This document shows positions 44,740-56,608 of a stretch of DNA of 64,000 nucleotides, one piece after another. The notes beneath the pieces are model-generated. The model was not told where the DNA came from. It searched no databases and saw only the letters and a list, made by a program, of their open reading frames with translations. How positions within the stretch are numbered: the stretch's first letter is position 1; every line of letters starts with the position of its first letter. A program made the position numbers and the translations under genes. Origin of the DNA: Topomyia yanbarensis (taxonomy: Eukaryota; Arthropoda; Insecta; Diptera; Culicidae); NCBI RefSeq assembly GCF_030247195.1, contig NC_080671.1:95925870-95989869 (forward strand), read 5' to 3'.

Positions 44740-45935
44740 ATATTTTTTTTACAACCAACGAACCTAATCTGGTAATCCGATTCTTTAAAAAAAAATACTT
44801 CCAGTTCGTATTCCCAGCGAATTCGGGTGTGACAGTTTTTATCTAACAACCATTCCATTCATATACAGTCACCTACCTGTCTGCACGACCGTCCGCCTCG
44901 GTCAGTCTGTAAGGACGTTCACGTGAGCTTCGTCACACTGCGGAAAATCAAAATTGAATAAAACCCGTTTGTTGGACGACCCAAGCAGGAATCGGCGAAC
45001 GGGAAAACACTTCTGCTGTCGGACGTGTTTCATTTTTCCATCTCCCATCTCCGGTTCGGTGGGAAGGCGGACTTTTTTCCGCATTCTACGGAGAAATCCG
45101 CCCCGGAACGAAGTGGACAACGGAATTCACGAGGGAAACGTTCCATAAATAACAATGCGAGCTGAGAAATGTTGATTCTATTGCTTTCAATTGGCCGCGT
45201 TCGGTGAGGTGATTTCTTTTTGAGGAATTTCGAATGTTGTATATATGTTTGGCTGTGAAGTTCATTGAAAAGTTGAAATTATCAGGTACCGCAGTGAAGA
45301 CGTAACACAATTTTGTTCTATTTTTTTTTCATTGCTCGCATCGTCAGAACATCACTCTATCTGACTCGTGTGACTACTGCTAACGGGATGGAAGTTAGTC
45401 GAGGTTTTATGATGCAGTCAGCCAGCAAATGGCATTTAAATTATTCAAGGCGTTGAAAGTGTACAACTTGAGTTTACGACTGAAAAGATAGTCACATCCG
45501 TGTTAAGCTGGGGAGACACGGTCGTGAGTTTTTACATCAGCTTGAAACACGTTTCATTTTATGGCATCTTATTAAGTGGGGCTGCACATGTATAGTAGTT
45601 GCGGAACGACTCTTAAATTCACTGACAGCGGAGGATGATTTCATGCTAGGATTGTCTTAATGGGCTGGGCTAGGTGTGAGAAGGTTTGTCCTTGAAATCA
45701 TACCACCGGTCGTTTGCTAAACGGACTCTGTTTTGAGAACTCCTCAGGGCACGACTTGAATCTGTGGCTTACGGAAATGCCCAATAAGAAACGGAAACGA
45801 ATAGATTTTTTCAATTCTCCAACAAACATGAAAGGTTTGACTGAATTTTGGTTGCGATTGACGAAGCTAAACGTAACGAAACTAAACAAAGGAACCCAAG
45901 TAACAATTTAAGTATTATAGCACACTACAAGTGAA
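44740..45935. other. Single-copy stretch, no gene recognised
   Basis: Composition is more balanced around 44.9-45.15 kb, with frames on both strands and no recognisable domain. The upstream boundary of LINE copy C falls somewhere near 45.93 kb. Confidence 0.4.
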
Positions 45936-46248
45936 ATATACACTCGTTCTGTGACTCTCGGACCGATCGGTCTAACTTTCCAGTCCGTGCAGTGTATAGC
46001 GACAAAGAATAGTGCCAATCCGCAGTCAAGGTTATCTTGCGCACTCTCCACCTCGTCGAGGTTTCAATATTTTTCCCCTTCTTTTGTGTTTCTGTTTCTG
46101 AGTACCGTTACCCGGCCAGTGACCAGTGAAGCAACGTTCTTCTAGTAAACCGTCTGGATATCGTTACATACAAAAGTTAAGTATTCTTTTACGTTTCCTC
46201 TTCTTGGTTCTCCTACTATCGTGCACTGGGTAATTGTCCCGTGCAAAA

Positions 46249-46615
46249 ATGTCTTCCCCTGACGGCGGTTCATCCCAAGGTGAGATGGAAACAAAATCGA
46301 AACAAAATCGGATCTTTTTCCGGGCCAAAGACAAAAAGTGTTTGAATCTGTTGCAGATTTCTCGAGTTCTGTTGGATCGGTATACGCCCGTGACAGAAAT
46401 ATCGAAAATTCACCCCGATAAGCTTGGGATGGTTGTAAACAGTTTAAATCAAGCAAATGATATTGCTGGCTACGGGACCTTTACGAAGGAATACAGCGTG
46501 TATATTCTAGAAGGAATACAGGGTGTATATTTCTGTACATAACAGGGTTGAAGTCAGTGGGGTCGTTTCCGATTCGAGCCTGAGTTGCGAGGATCTGCTG
46601 AAATATGGGACTGGC
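46249..46615 (+). pseudogene. LINE C ORF1, N-terminal fragment
   Basis: Starts at ATG (MSSPDGG). The gag-type N-domain contains RIFFRAKDKKCLNLLQISRV and GMVVNSLNQANDIAGY. A 25-bp tandem duplication (46486-46510 and 46511-46535, AAGGAATACAGSGTGTATAT) shifts the frame. After it the frame VEVSGVVSDSSLSCEDLLKY resumes and runs into the hAT-like insertion at 46616. Confidence 0.85.
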
Positions 46616-47179
46616 CAGGGCCGCCGAGAGGGGAGGGGGACGGGGTGTTTTCCCCCGGGCCCGAAGTTGTGGAGGGCGCCCGGAATTTGAACGGAAGGAA
46701 TGATTCTGTTAAATATTAGTTCAATAACAATTTATAGGAAAATTCAATTAGAGTTTCAATATTGGTATGATTTAATGTCCTCCAATTTCTATCATAAAAT
46801 TAATCATGCATTACATTATAAAGTTCATGAAGGACAATTCAAAAGAAAACTTTGAAGCTTAGAACTCAAAAAACATTTTAACGCGCGGTGGTCAAAAAGA
46901 CATAAGATCATTTTTGTAAATTGTGTGTTAAAAAACTGGTATTTATTTTCTATTTCATATTTTACAACAAATATTTAATGGATTTTGACTAACTATTTAA
47001 AAAATTGAGCTAGTTAAAGTAGAAAGTTCTGGGCTCTCGAAAATGATTTTGATTCGTATTTTTCCAATTAATGCTCAATTGCTCAAAGAGGATTTGTCAA
47101 ATCAAGAAAAAATATAAAAATCCACGAAGAAAGCAATCCTTAGTAATTTTTCTTATTCACTTGACATTTTTATTTAAAT

Positions 47180-48510
47180 GTGCCAACCCGAAAGTTTTTT
47201 GTCATCTTTAACTGACTTTCTCAGTTTAAAGAAACTTTCCCATTTTTCTCTAGTTTCATATTTGCTTTTTCTGCTTTTTTCATTTCATCTAGGTTTTCTA
47301 TTTTCTGCATTCAATCTTATTTAACTTTTTTTGTATATTTTGCCCCATATTTTCGTTTGTCTATTTTAAACAATCCAATCACTGTTAAAACCTGTCCCAG
47401 TTTTTGCACTTGTATTTTGTACTTTATTTGCCCTTTTTTAATTCTTTTCATCTTTTCACGTTTTTTCCATTTTATCTATCGTTTTATTCGTTTCTTTTGT
47501 ATTTGTTTGTTTAACTGATTTCATTATATTTATTTAATTTATTTAACTAAACTTTTATTTTCTATTATTTCTTCGTATTTTTTTCATATCTTCCAATTAA
47601 CTTGTGTTAGTATTTCTCTATCCGGCTTTTTTCATTTTAGGTTTCTCTCATTGCGCAATAATTTTTGTTCTATTTCTTTTGTTTTAATTTTTTTTTGTGT
47701 TGTGAAATTTTCTGTTCTCCATTTATTAGATTTGAATATATGCTTTTCTTTGATATGCAACTTTTTCAATATTCTCCCATTTATGTTTATTCGTATGTTC
47801 AATTTCCTTTAGTATTTTCTTTTCTTACTCATTTAAACAATTTTGAATTTCAGATTTTCTATTTTGTTACTTCTTTCATTTGAATATTTTTGCTATTATT
47901 TTGTTATGCTATTTGTTTTTTTTAATATTTTTAGTTTTACATTTCATCAATTTTAAATTTATTCCCACTTTTATTTTATGTAGATTTATATATATTTAAC
48001 ACATTATTTTTTAAGTTTTCTCTTGTTTTTCTTTGTGGTAATATTCCTGTTTTTATTTCTTCTAGGATTTTCATTTTTACCCATTCAAACCATTTTGATT
48101 CTACATGTTTTCTATGATTTCACTATTGTCTGTTTTTGGGCTATTTCCACTTGTTCCTGTTTTCTATTTTTTCTTCAATCTATACCATCCAATTATTCCC
48201 ACACATTTTTAATTCTTTAAAAAAATAACGGCCGTTTTTAGATTTTTCGCACCCATTTTATTTTTATATTTTTATTTCATTCTTGTACATTATTATTTCT
48301 TGTATTCTAAAACATTTTTAACATTTTTCCATTTTCTTGTTTTTATTCTTTAAATTTTTTAAATTTGCTATTTTTTTACATTTCAAACATTTTGTATAAT
48401 TTTTATTGTTACGTTTAACTCAGTGGATCCATTTTGTTCATTTCAATATTTGTTTATTGTTGACTTGTTTTTATATTTTTTGTTGCATTCATTTTTCTTT
48501 CTTTTACCAA
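47180..48510 (+). repeat. T-rich degenerate tract
   Basis: About 1.3 kb of strongly strand-biased T-rich sequence (TTTTCATTTTATTT-like words), continuing at 55080-55480 beyond the nested element, so originally about 1.7 kb long. Apparent hydrophobic frames such as FYFFCFNFFLCC are compositional. Confidence 0.75.
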
Positions 48511-48625
48511 TTATACAGCGCAAATTCGTTAGTTGGGTGTTCGCTAGTTGGGGCATTCCCCAACTAAAAGACACTCTTATGTCAAAACTGAAAGTCAAAA
48601 ACTGATTGACTTTTTTTTTTTTTTT

Positions 48626-49417
48626 ATTCATTTCGTTTATTTGATAGGCACAAATGCGTTAGCTTGGCGGTGCCAAATTCTTTTGTTTTTACATTTTGTA
48701 TATTTTAAAACTAGGAGGTTACAATGTTGAAATATTTTTTTTAAAAAGAAAAATTTTACAGCTATCTTAAGACTAGAAATAAGATTCTATATACAAGAGA
48801 GGGGGCGAAAGATTTTTTTTATGAAAAAATTTTAAAACAAGGAATTCAATAGTAATAATTTTTAGGAAATATTTACAGTTATCTTAAAACTAACAATATA
48901 GTTTGGTACACAAAAGGGGGAACAAATATTTATGAGAAAATTCGCAGGTGTTTTAAGACTAGGGATACAATTCTATTTACAAGATGGGGGACAATAGTTT
49001 TAACAAAGAGGTAAAATTACAACTATCTTAAAACTAGGAATACAGAATACAAATTTGAACTTTTTTAGCGGAGACTTATGCTTGGTCAAGATATTCAGAG
49101 GGGGGCTGTAGAAGCAGTTGTATCAAGGACAGGGGAGAGAAAGCGTAGATGGTGACCGGGAGAGAAGAGCAAAACTTGCAACTTTCGCTCAAACGGGAGA
49201 TCAGCGAAAGATTACCGCCTCAGTCTAGTAGGTCGGATTGGCGGATGGTATTCTTCGGACCCGCGGCGAATCCTTCAAAAGTCATCGGACCTTGAGTCGC
49301 TGTCGCTTCAGTTTCCGTAGTGGTAAGTGCGACGGCGGTTACATAGTTGCAGTCTGGAGCTGATCGGTCCCACAAGGCAAGAGAAAGCTTCTAAAACAAG
49401 AAATAAAAAGAGAGGGG
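48626..49417 (-). other. LINE B 3' UTR with hairpin and internal repeats
   Basis: A 792-bp UTR. Near the tail a GGCAC/GTGCC stem (48647-48651 with 48670-48674) is followed in sense direction by TCAAATAAAC. Further in, four degenerate repeats of ACAGCTATCTTAAGACTAGG with a downstream G-run are spaced irregularly by about 70-120 bp (about 48759, 48878, 48947, 49019). Confidence 0.8.
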
Positions 49418-50131
49418 CTAAATTGGGATATTTGTCGTTTTTATGAAAGTATAAATAAGGGACATATAGGGGAAATCACGATTTGCCAGTATATCTCGGA
49501 CTGGGACATTGGGTGGTCTACCTCGGGCCCGAAGGGAATCCTTTAACTGAGACCTGGCGTCCAAGTACCCGGCGCATACCCAGACAACGTGCTCGATGTC
49601 GTGATAGCCCTCGTCACAAGCGCACAGACTACTCTCCGCAAGCCCAATACGCCGCAGATGCGCATCCAAGGTGTAGTGGTTGGACATAAGTCGGGACATT
49701 ACACGAATAAAATCCCGACCCACATCCATCCCCCTGAACCAAGGCTTCGTTGATACCTTTGGGATAATGGAATGTAGCCATCGTCCAAGTTCACCATTGC
49801 TCCACGAGGTTTGCCAACTGTTGAGTGTCCTCTGACGACAAATACTAAAAAATTCGTTGAAGCAGATTGGTCTTTCGTATATGTCACCATTTAATGCGCC
49901 CACCTTTGCTAATGAGTCGGCCTTTTCATTGCCCGGGATAGAGCAATGAGAGGGGATCCAAACAAAGGTAATTTGATAAGATTTTTCAGATAACGTACAC
50001 AAGGACTCCCGTATCTTCCCCAGGAAATATGGGAATTGCTTTTTGGGCTTCATCGCACGAAGAGCCTCGATGGAGCTGAGGCTGTCCGAAATGATGAAGT
50101 AGTGATCTGTGGGCAGTGTCGATGATCCCAA
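49418..50131 (-). pseudogene. LINE B ORF2, RNase H C-part
   Basis: Continues RNase H after a frameshift: SDSLSSIEALRAMK (catalytic Asp), VWIPSHCSIPGNEKAD (His and Asp) and the zinc motif CACDEGYHDIEHVVWVC. The break is at about 50125, where about two bases are missing relative to copy A, so RNase H is cut between its second and third catalytic residues. Confidence 0.92.
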
Positions 50132-52697
50132 GGGTGTACTGAATTGCAGCTAACTCTGCGACGTAAACTGAAGCGGGATCATTGAGCTTGAATGAAGCGG
50201 TGATAGTATTGTTGAAGATACCGAAGCCAGTGGACACATCGAGATTTGATCCGTCAGTGTAGAACATTTTGTCACAGTCGACTTCTCGGAATTTATTATA
50301 AAATATATTGGGGATCACTTGCGGGCGTATATGGTCCGGGATTCCACGAATCTCTTCCTTCATGGATGTGTCGAAGAATACAGTAGAATCAGAAGTATCT
50401 AGGAAACGGACACGGTTGGGATTGTACGAAGAAGGATTGATGCTCTGTGCCATGTAGTCGAAGTACAAGGACATAAAACGGGTTTGAGAATTAAGCTCGA
50501 CGAGCCTCTCGAAATTTTGAATTACCAACGGGTTCAGAATGTCGCATCGGATGAGCAATCGATATGAGAGTTCCCAAAATCGATTTTTTAGCGGAAGAAC
50601 TCCCGCCAGCACTTCGAGACTCATCGTATGGGTCGAGTGCATGCAACCCAAGGCAATGCGCAAGCAACGATACTGGATTCTCTCCAGTTTGATGAAGTGT
50701 ATGTTCGCAGCGGAGCGGAAACAGAAACACCCGTACTCCATCACCGACAATATCGTTGTTTGGTACAACCTGATCAGGTCTCCTGGGTGAGCACCCCACC
50801 ATGTTCCAGTTATTGTTCGGAGAAAATTGATCCTTTGTTGGCATTTCTGTTTCAGATACCTAATGTGACATCCCCAGGTACCTTTAGAGTCGAACCAGAC
50901 CCCGAGATATTTAAATGTGAAAACCTGGTTGATCGTTGCACCCATTAATAAAAGCTGGAGTTGCGCCGGCTCACGCTTCCTAGAAAAAACAACCAACTCA
51001 GTTTTCTCCGTGGAGAACTCAATACCCAGCTGAAGAGCCCAAGCAGACAAATTGTCCAAGGTATTTTGTAATGGTCCTTGCAAATCGGCAGCTTTGGGCC
51101 CTGTAACAGAGACCACGCCGTCGTCTGCAAGTTGCCTTAGCGTGCATGAATTGGCAAGACAATCGTCAATGTCATTCACGTAGAAATTGTAGAGCAGGGG
51201 ACTTAGACATGAGCCCTGGGGAAGACCCATGTAGCTAAATCGCGATGTTGTTAAATCGCCATGCGAAAAGTGCATGTGCTTTTCAGACAACAGGTTTAGC
51301 AAAAAGTTATTTAAAATTGGTGAAAGACCATGCTGGTGCAGCTTCTCTGACAGAATGTTGATAGAAACTGAGTCAAAAGCCCCCTTAATATCCAAGAAGA
51401 CTGATGCCATCTGCTCTTTGTTAGCATAGGCCATTTGGATTTCTGTAGAAAGCAACGCAAGGCAATCGTTCGTCCCTTTGCCTTTGCGGAAGCCAAATTG
51501 TGTATCTGACAGTAAGCCATTTGCTTCAACCCAATTGTCGAGGCGAAACAAGATCATTTTCTCGAACAACTTCCGAATACAGGACAGCATTGCAATCGGC
51601 CGATATGAGTTGTGGTCGGAGGCTGGTTTTCCTGGTTTTTGGATGGCGATGACCTTCACTTGCCTCCAGTCATGAGGGACAATGTTACCCTCAAGAAACT
51701 TGTTAAATAAATTCAACAAGCGCCTTTTTGCAGTGTCAGGTAGATTCTTCAGCAAGTTGAATTTGATTCTGTCTAACCCTGGGGCGTTATTGTTGCATGA
51801 TAAGAGAGCAAGTGAGAACTCCACCATCGAAAACGGCGTTTCGTTCGCGGTATCGTGAGGACACGCGGCGCGGTACGTTTTCTGTACCGGGACAGAATCC
51901 GGACAGATCTTCTTGGCGAAAGCAAATATCCAACGGTTTGAATATTCCACGTTCTCGTTGGTACTATTACGGTTACGCATACGTCGAGCCGTACCCCAAA
52001 GAGTGCTCATCGCTGTTTCTCTCGTTAACCCGTCGACGAACCGGCGCCAATAACTACGTTTTTTGGCTTTCATTAGACTCTTCATTCGCCTTTCTAACGA
52101 CGCGTACTGTAGATAGCTAGCGGGTAACCCGTCTTCCCGGAAGGCCTTATATGCAGTGGACTTTTCCGCGTACAGCTCTGAGCACTCTTTATCCCACCAC
52201 GGGGTGGGAGACCGTCCATGGGTATTCGCGCTGGGTACTGGTTTAGTCTGAGCTTGATTCGCACTGTCGAGAATCAAGCCAGCCAAAAACCTGTACTCTT
52301 CCTCCGGAGGAAGTTCTTGAGTGGATTCGATTTTAACGGATATCGCGGTCGCGTAACTCTTCCAATCAATGTTCCGTGTGAGGTCATACGAGACATTGAT
52401 TGTTTCCGATGGTCTTGAACCGTTATTAATTGAAATCACGATAGGCAAATGATCGCTACCGTGGGGATCAGGGATCACCTCCCACATGCAATCTAACTGT
52501 AGCGATGTCGAGCAAAGCGACAAATCCAACGCGCTTGCGCGTGCTGGTGGTGTAGGAATCCGCGTCATTTCTCCCGTGTTTAAGATGGTCATGTTGAAAT
52601 TATCGCAAAGATCTTGGATTAATGTTGATCTATTATCATCATGAAGACAGCCCCATACCGTACCGTGCGAGTTAAAGTCTATATTTTAGTAAATTTT
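49986..52697 (-). pseudogene. LINE B ORF2, endonuclease C-part, RT and RNase H start
   Basis: Open from DFNSHGTVWG (about 52680) through the endonuclease end (PHGSDHLP), RT motifs APGLDRIKF, FLDIKGAFDS, GLPQGSCLSP and LADD, thumb KYLGVWFDSKGTWG and the RNase H start FYTDGS and VAELAA. All RT catalytic residues are present. Two defects surround it: loss of the endonuclease N-half upstream and the RNase H frameshift downstream, after which 37 unrelated codons lead to a stop at 49986. Confidence 0.93.
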
Positions 52698-52845
52698 TTT
52701 TTTTTAGTAAATTTTAGTAAAAGTATTTTAGTCTATAGACTATTTAGTAAAAATTTGTAGGAATCGATTTTCGGGAGGATACTTCTGCTGTTCCACTGTA
52801 GAACAGTGATCGAATCGGTGACCTCGTTCGATGACTTAGCCATCG
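52683..52845 (-). pseudogene. LINE B ORF2 start with deletion and filler
   Basis: ORF2 starts at ATG 52843-52841, overlapping the ORF1 stop as ATGGCTAA, and reads VTDSITVLQWN and RSILPKIDS. It then stops in a filler of about 65 bp made of repeated TTTAGTAAA and AGTCTATA words. The filler replaces roughly 320 bp that in copy A encode the catalytic Glu and middle of the endonuclease. The first word is copied from the retained flank, the mark of error-prone end joining. Confidence 0.85.
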
Positions 52846-54200
52846 AAGGATACGATCGCTGCAAGGAGGGGCCATTTAGTAGTCAACTGCTTCAAAAATG
52901 TTTGCACTATAGGGAGAAAACGTATCAGAAGGCTTTTAAGAGGATCAGTAACATTGAAAGCTGTGAAAATTAAGTCCACTATGTCAGAAAATTTCATTAG
53001 TCCGCTACTGGACTGAGTATCTGTTTGAAAAAAGGGGACACTTGGGGTTTTTGGTGTCCCTGGAAGTGGTGGGTACTCCTTGTTAGAATTAATATTTCCA
53101 AGTCCTGGAGCAAATTGCTTCGGCTTTTGTGCATCACTTCCGTTGGATTTATTGATTGCGGTTGGCGCACTCTGAGTGGACGACACCTTGGCACCCTTAC
53201 GAGGCAATGTAGGGGAGGCTAGATTTCTCCTCTTCCTGGATTCCCCTGGGTTAACCAATGATGTTCCCTCTTGTGGGTCGTCAGATTCTTGCTCAACGCC
53301 AGCCAAAAGAGCAAAGGAATTTTCGGAAGGGACAGATGGCGAAGCATTCTTTAGCATTTCTGCATAAGAGTGCCTCGAGCGATCCTTAAGGGAGCGCTTA
53401 ATTTTATCCCCGCGCTGCTTGTACGCCGGGCATGACTTAAGAGCATGCGGAGGGCCCCCGCAGTAAATACACTTCCCAGTTTCTCCACCGCAAGCGTCAT
53501 CCTCATGCTCTCCCTCGCATTTGCCGCACCGTTTTTTATTGCCACAATAAGTGGCTGTGTGGCCCAGTTGCTTGCAATTGCTGCAGTTCATTACCCGCGG
53601 TACAAATAGGCGAACAGGTAGGCGAACCTTATCCAGGAGGACATAGTTGGGAAGAGCAGATCCGGAGAAAGTCACCCGAATCGAGTCTGACGGAGAATAA
53701 GTTGTCTTATCATCTTCAGTTTTTGCGGAATACAATTGCTTGCATTCCAGAATTTTCACCTTTTGAAGTGAAGGGTCCTTAAAGCAGCCAACCCCGTACT
53801 TCAACAGGTCTTCGCACTTTAGACCCGGTTCGGCGACGACCCCATCGATCTCCACAACTCTACAAGGCACATACACTTTGAATTGCTTCGTAAAACGCTC
53901 GCTGCGAGCAATCTGGTTTGTCTGGTCGAGATCATTTACTATAACGCGTATCTTATTAGCTCGAACACGTGTTATCTGAGCCACGGACGGGTAGTTGGTA
54001 GTCAGCTCCCGTGAGATTTCTAGAATATTGGGCGATTTCGTGTTGGGCCGGAAATACACCACCCAGGGTCCAGTCGAACTGGCTGGGTATGTTTTAATAC
54101 GGGGAGGACTGGGGGAATCAGGGGAGGGAGTAATTTCAGGTTTATCCGGTATATCCATGGGAATATCATTCCCATCCAATGTTACTTCGCCCTCGGCCAT
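52836..54200 (-). CDS. LINE B ORF1, gag-like CCHC protein
   Basis: Intact 454-codon frame. Acidic Pro/Ser-rich N-terminus, a gag-type domain at residues 45-200 (PWVVYFRPNTKSPNILEISR, VKILECKQLYSA, RVTFSGSALPNYVLLDKVRL) and three zinc knuckles at about 206-258 (CSNCKQLGHTATYC, CGKCEGEHEDDAC, CIYCGGPPHALKSC). A basic segment KIKRSLKDRSRHSYAEMLKN and a hydrophobic C-terminus (LLIRFLPIVQTFLKQLTTKW) follow. It would package element RNA. The last codons overlap the ORF2 ATG. The start is the first ATG after a 285-bp leader. Confidence 0.93.
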   Translation of the reverse strand: MAEGEVTLDGNDIPMDIPDKPEITPSPDSPSPPRIKTYPASSTGPWVVYFRPNTKSPNILEISRELTTNYPSVAQITRVRANKIRVIVNDLDQTNQIARSERFTKQFKVYVPCRVVEIDGVVAEPGLKCEDLLKYGVGCFKDPSLQKVKILECKQLYSAKTEDDKTTYSPSDSIRVTFSGSALPNYVLLDKVRLPVRLFVPRVMNCSNCKQLGHTATYCGNKKRCGKCEGEHEDDACGGETGKCIYCGGPPHALKSCPAYKQRGDKIKRSLKDRSRHSYAEMLKNASPSVPSENSFALLAGVEQESDDPQEGTSLVNPGESRKRRNLASPTLPRKGAKVSSTQSAPTAINKSNGSDAQKPKQFAPGLGNINSNKEYPPLPGTPKTPSVPFFQTDTQSSSGLMKFSDIVDLIFTAFNVTDPLKSLLIRFLPIVQTFLKQLTTKWPLLAAIVSFDG

Positions 54201-55863
54201 TTAGGCACGAGGATAACACGTGGTGTAAACGAGAGATGAAACTTATATTCAGGGGAAAGGGCAGAAGTAGAGACCGATCGGGGAAAGGGAAATGAAAGAA
54301 AAAAAAATACTTAGCTTATATAGCGGCGATTCCGGCTATTCTGGTATTCACTTCACCAGCCTGGGCACCAGCGAACAAAGACTGCCTCGAACAATGGTTG
54401 ACCTTCACTGACAATTTATTCTTGTTCACTTTATGCACAGCACCAGAAAACGAACTGCTTCGATCGAGAGCTCGGAGGGTTATGATGATTGACTTTTGAA
54501 TGTCATTGATTTCAAGGGGTTCATTGGTTGATTTCTGTAGCGATCTAGGAGAAAAGCATACCTTGAAATTCAATGGAATTTTATTTTTTGAATTCATATT
54601 CCGGAATGTTTTTAGTGAAATAAATGTGTTAAATATTTCGCTTCTTCCATTTAGAATCAATTTGTTTGTGTCGCAGACAGGTTAGTTTACTAACTTTTGA
54701 AGGTTATATCTGATGTATTCAATCACAGTATCCAATCTTTTTTAGCTAGTGGCAACGTAGTATGTTTGTGCTTTATCGGCTTTTTCCCGACGGTGTATCC
54801 ATTTCCTGTTTTATGTGAAGTAATTTATCAAAAAATAATTGATGGCAAAAAGAACACTAATGACATACTTTATCACAAAAAATAACTTTAAACTGGAAGG
54901 AAACAGCCAACTTTTGTGAATTGTAAAATATTTCTGTTTGTTTTTTTTTTATGAACGAAAACAAAAAATTAGCGTTTCCCTTGGGTAATTTTTGTCAGCT
55001 GTCAGTTGCCCCAATTAACGGATACGATTCGCTAGTTGGGGCGCAGTCGTGACCCAACTAACGAATTTGCGCTGTACTGCTCTCCATGTTCATGATGTTT
55101 TATTTTTCATTTTGTTACTTACTCGTTTTTCATTATTTTACCTATTTTGCAATATTTTTCTATTTCTTTAATATTTATCTAATTTTCATCATTTCTTTCG
55201 TTTAATTTGATTGTTTCAATTTTTCTCTTTCTTCAAATAGTTAAGTACTTTAATTTTTTTAAATTTTCCATTGTCTTAATTTTTTCCATTTTCTGTTGTT
55301 TCTTCGTTTAAGATTTTTTTTCTATTAGGTAGGTTTTTGACTATTTGCATATTATTAATTTTTTCCGTTATTTTATGTTTCATTTTGTAGCTTTCTTGTT
55401 TTGATCCATTGCATCTATTTACTAGTTTTTTTTTCGTTTGTTACTTTTTTGTTTTCTCTCGTCATTTGCGAAAAGTTTTAATTATGAGTTGTTCAATAAT
55501 ATTGCACCAAATATATAAATGAAATCGTAAAAATCGCCTGAACTAGTTTTCCCTGAAACCGAAAAAAGGCAGTAACACTATCGAATAAATAAGAAGTTGT
55601 ATTTTCAGAGACTGGCAATGTTGTAGCGCACCGACTTGGCCGAATGTGGTGTTTCTTTCACGATTTCTAGTTGCAACCAGACAAAGATTGGAATAAAATC
55701 ATGCAATACCGACATCCTGATGAATATGGAAATATTGATAAATCAGCTTCTTTCAAAGCCACTAAAATTTTCGTAGACATTTAAAATTTGCGATTAAAAT
55801 TTGGTCGACCTAAACTTGACGCATTTCTTTTCATGATGTTCAACAAATCCGCGAATTCCTCAT

Positions 55864-56430
55864 TTGCCTGCGTACAGAAAGATGCTTTTTCTATTTGACA
55901 TTTGCTCTTCAGTTATAAAAATGTCAACCAAACAAAAGGAGGAACACAGAGAAATTTTTCTCGCGCATAGCCCGAATCCAAATTACTTGCACGCCAAGTT
56001 AGCGAAACCGTTAAAAGTGACCAAATCAACTGTCAGCAATGTAATGGCAACCGGAAGGAACAGTGGTCGATATTTTCAAGCATATGAAGCTGTCGAAGTT
56101 CACACAGAAATATCTGGTTTGGCAGGCTTCCTGTACCTGTGGTTTGAAATGCGACATATTCATTGCGACTGAGCCCGTCAATAAGGAAATTTATGTGAAA
56201 GAGTGCATGAAAAAACGTCTGCTACCTTTCCTGAAGCATTACGATTATTCCACGCTATTTCGATCGGATTTGAATACTGCCATTATAGAAAAGAAGACAC
56301 GTAGTAGTATAACGCCTATAAGGTGCTATGGGGGCCCAAGAACAAAAACTCTCCCAACACGCTTGCGCTTGGCCCAATCGAGGACTATTGATCCATCGTC
56401 ATGTGAAGCCTGAATAAGACCCCAGGAACT
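55864..56430 (+). pseudogene. ITmD37E (Tc1-mariner) transposase remnant
   Basis: The first frame has MSTKQKEEHREIFLAHSPNP and LKVTKSTVSNVM, an N-terminal helix-turn-helix of ITm-type transposases. A +1 shift gives KLSKFTQKYLVWQASCTCGL, DIFIATEPVNKEIYVKECM and KRLLPFLKHYDYSTLF, the segment from the middle of the DD37E catalytic domain. The linker and first catalytic Asp between them are deleted, and the C-terminal Glu region is lost. The order and wording fit the mosquito ITmD37E family; it is inactive. Confidence 0.75.
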
Positions 56431-56608
56431 ACAGAACTTGATGGCAGTAATTAAAAGATGCTCAACCAAAAGCTTAGCTTAGTACTTTCTGTGTTTTATG
56501 CTACATGAACTTATGATGGAGGGGGCCCTACAATGAAACAATGATGAAGGGGGCCCTTATGCTGGACCCCCCGGGCCCGTAATTTCTCTCTACAGCCCTT
56601 AGGCTGGC

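Larger units (their letters stand above)
48615..54485 (-). mobile_element. LINE copy B, nearly full length
   Basis: A 5.9-kb minus-strand copy with a 12-bp target duplication TGATTGACTTTT (48603-48614, 54486-54497, partly merged with the 15-nt poly(A) tail). It has a 285-bp leader, intact ORF1, ORF2 with an endonuclease deletion and an RNase H frameshift, and a long repetitive 3' UTR. Protein similarity to A is high throughout but the copies are clearly distinct subfamilies. Confidence 0.93.
48516..55074. mobile_element. TA-flanked MITE carrying LINE B
   Basis: Perfect 23-bp inverted ends beginning CAGCGCAAATTCGTTAGTTG, flanked by TA at 48514-48515 and 55075-55076, as in Tc1/mariner or pogo MITEs. 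Subterminal GCTAGTTGGGGC/GCCCCAACTAGC repeats lie near both ends. Without LINE B it is about 0.7 kb and non-coding. It sits in the T-rich tract. Confidence 0.85.
46616..56601. mobile_element. hAT-like insertion inside LINE C, about 10 kb with nested elements
   Basis: Left end CAGGGCCGCCGAGAG and right end the complement of TAAGGGCTGTAGAGAG, both of YARNG type. Subterminal GGGCCC-rich blocks lie at 46650-46680 and 56520-56580. The flanking 8 bp is GGACTGGC on the left and GGCTGGC on the right (one base lost). Without the nested TA-flanked element it is about 3.4 kb. No hAT transposase was found. It holds a T-rich tract and an ITmD37E remnant. Confidence 0.65.

Noticed and set aside
47665..48220. 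Hydrophobic open frames resembling membrane proteins
   Set aside because: They lie in a T-rich tract, where Phe and Leu codons arise from composition alone.
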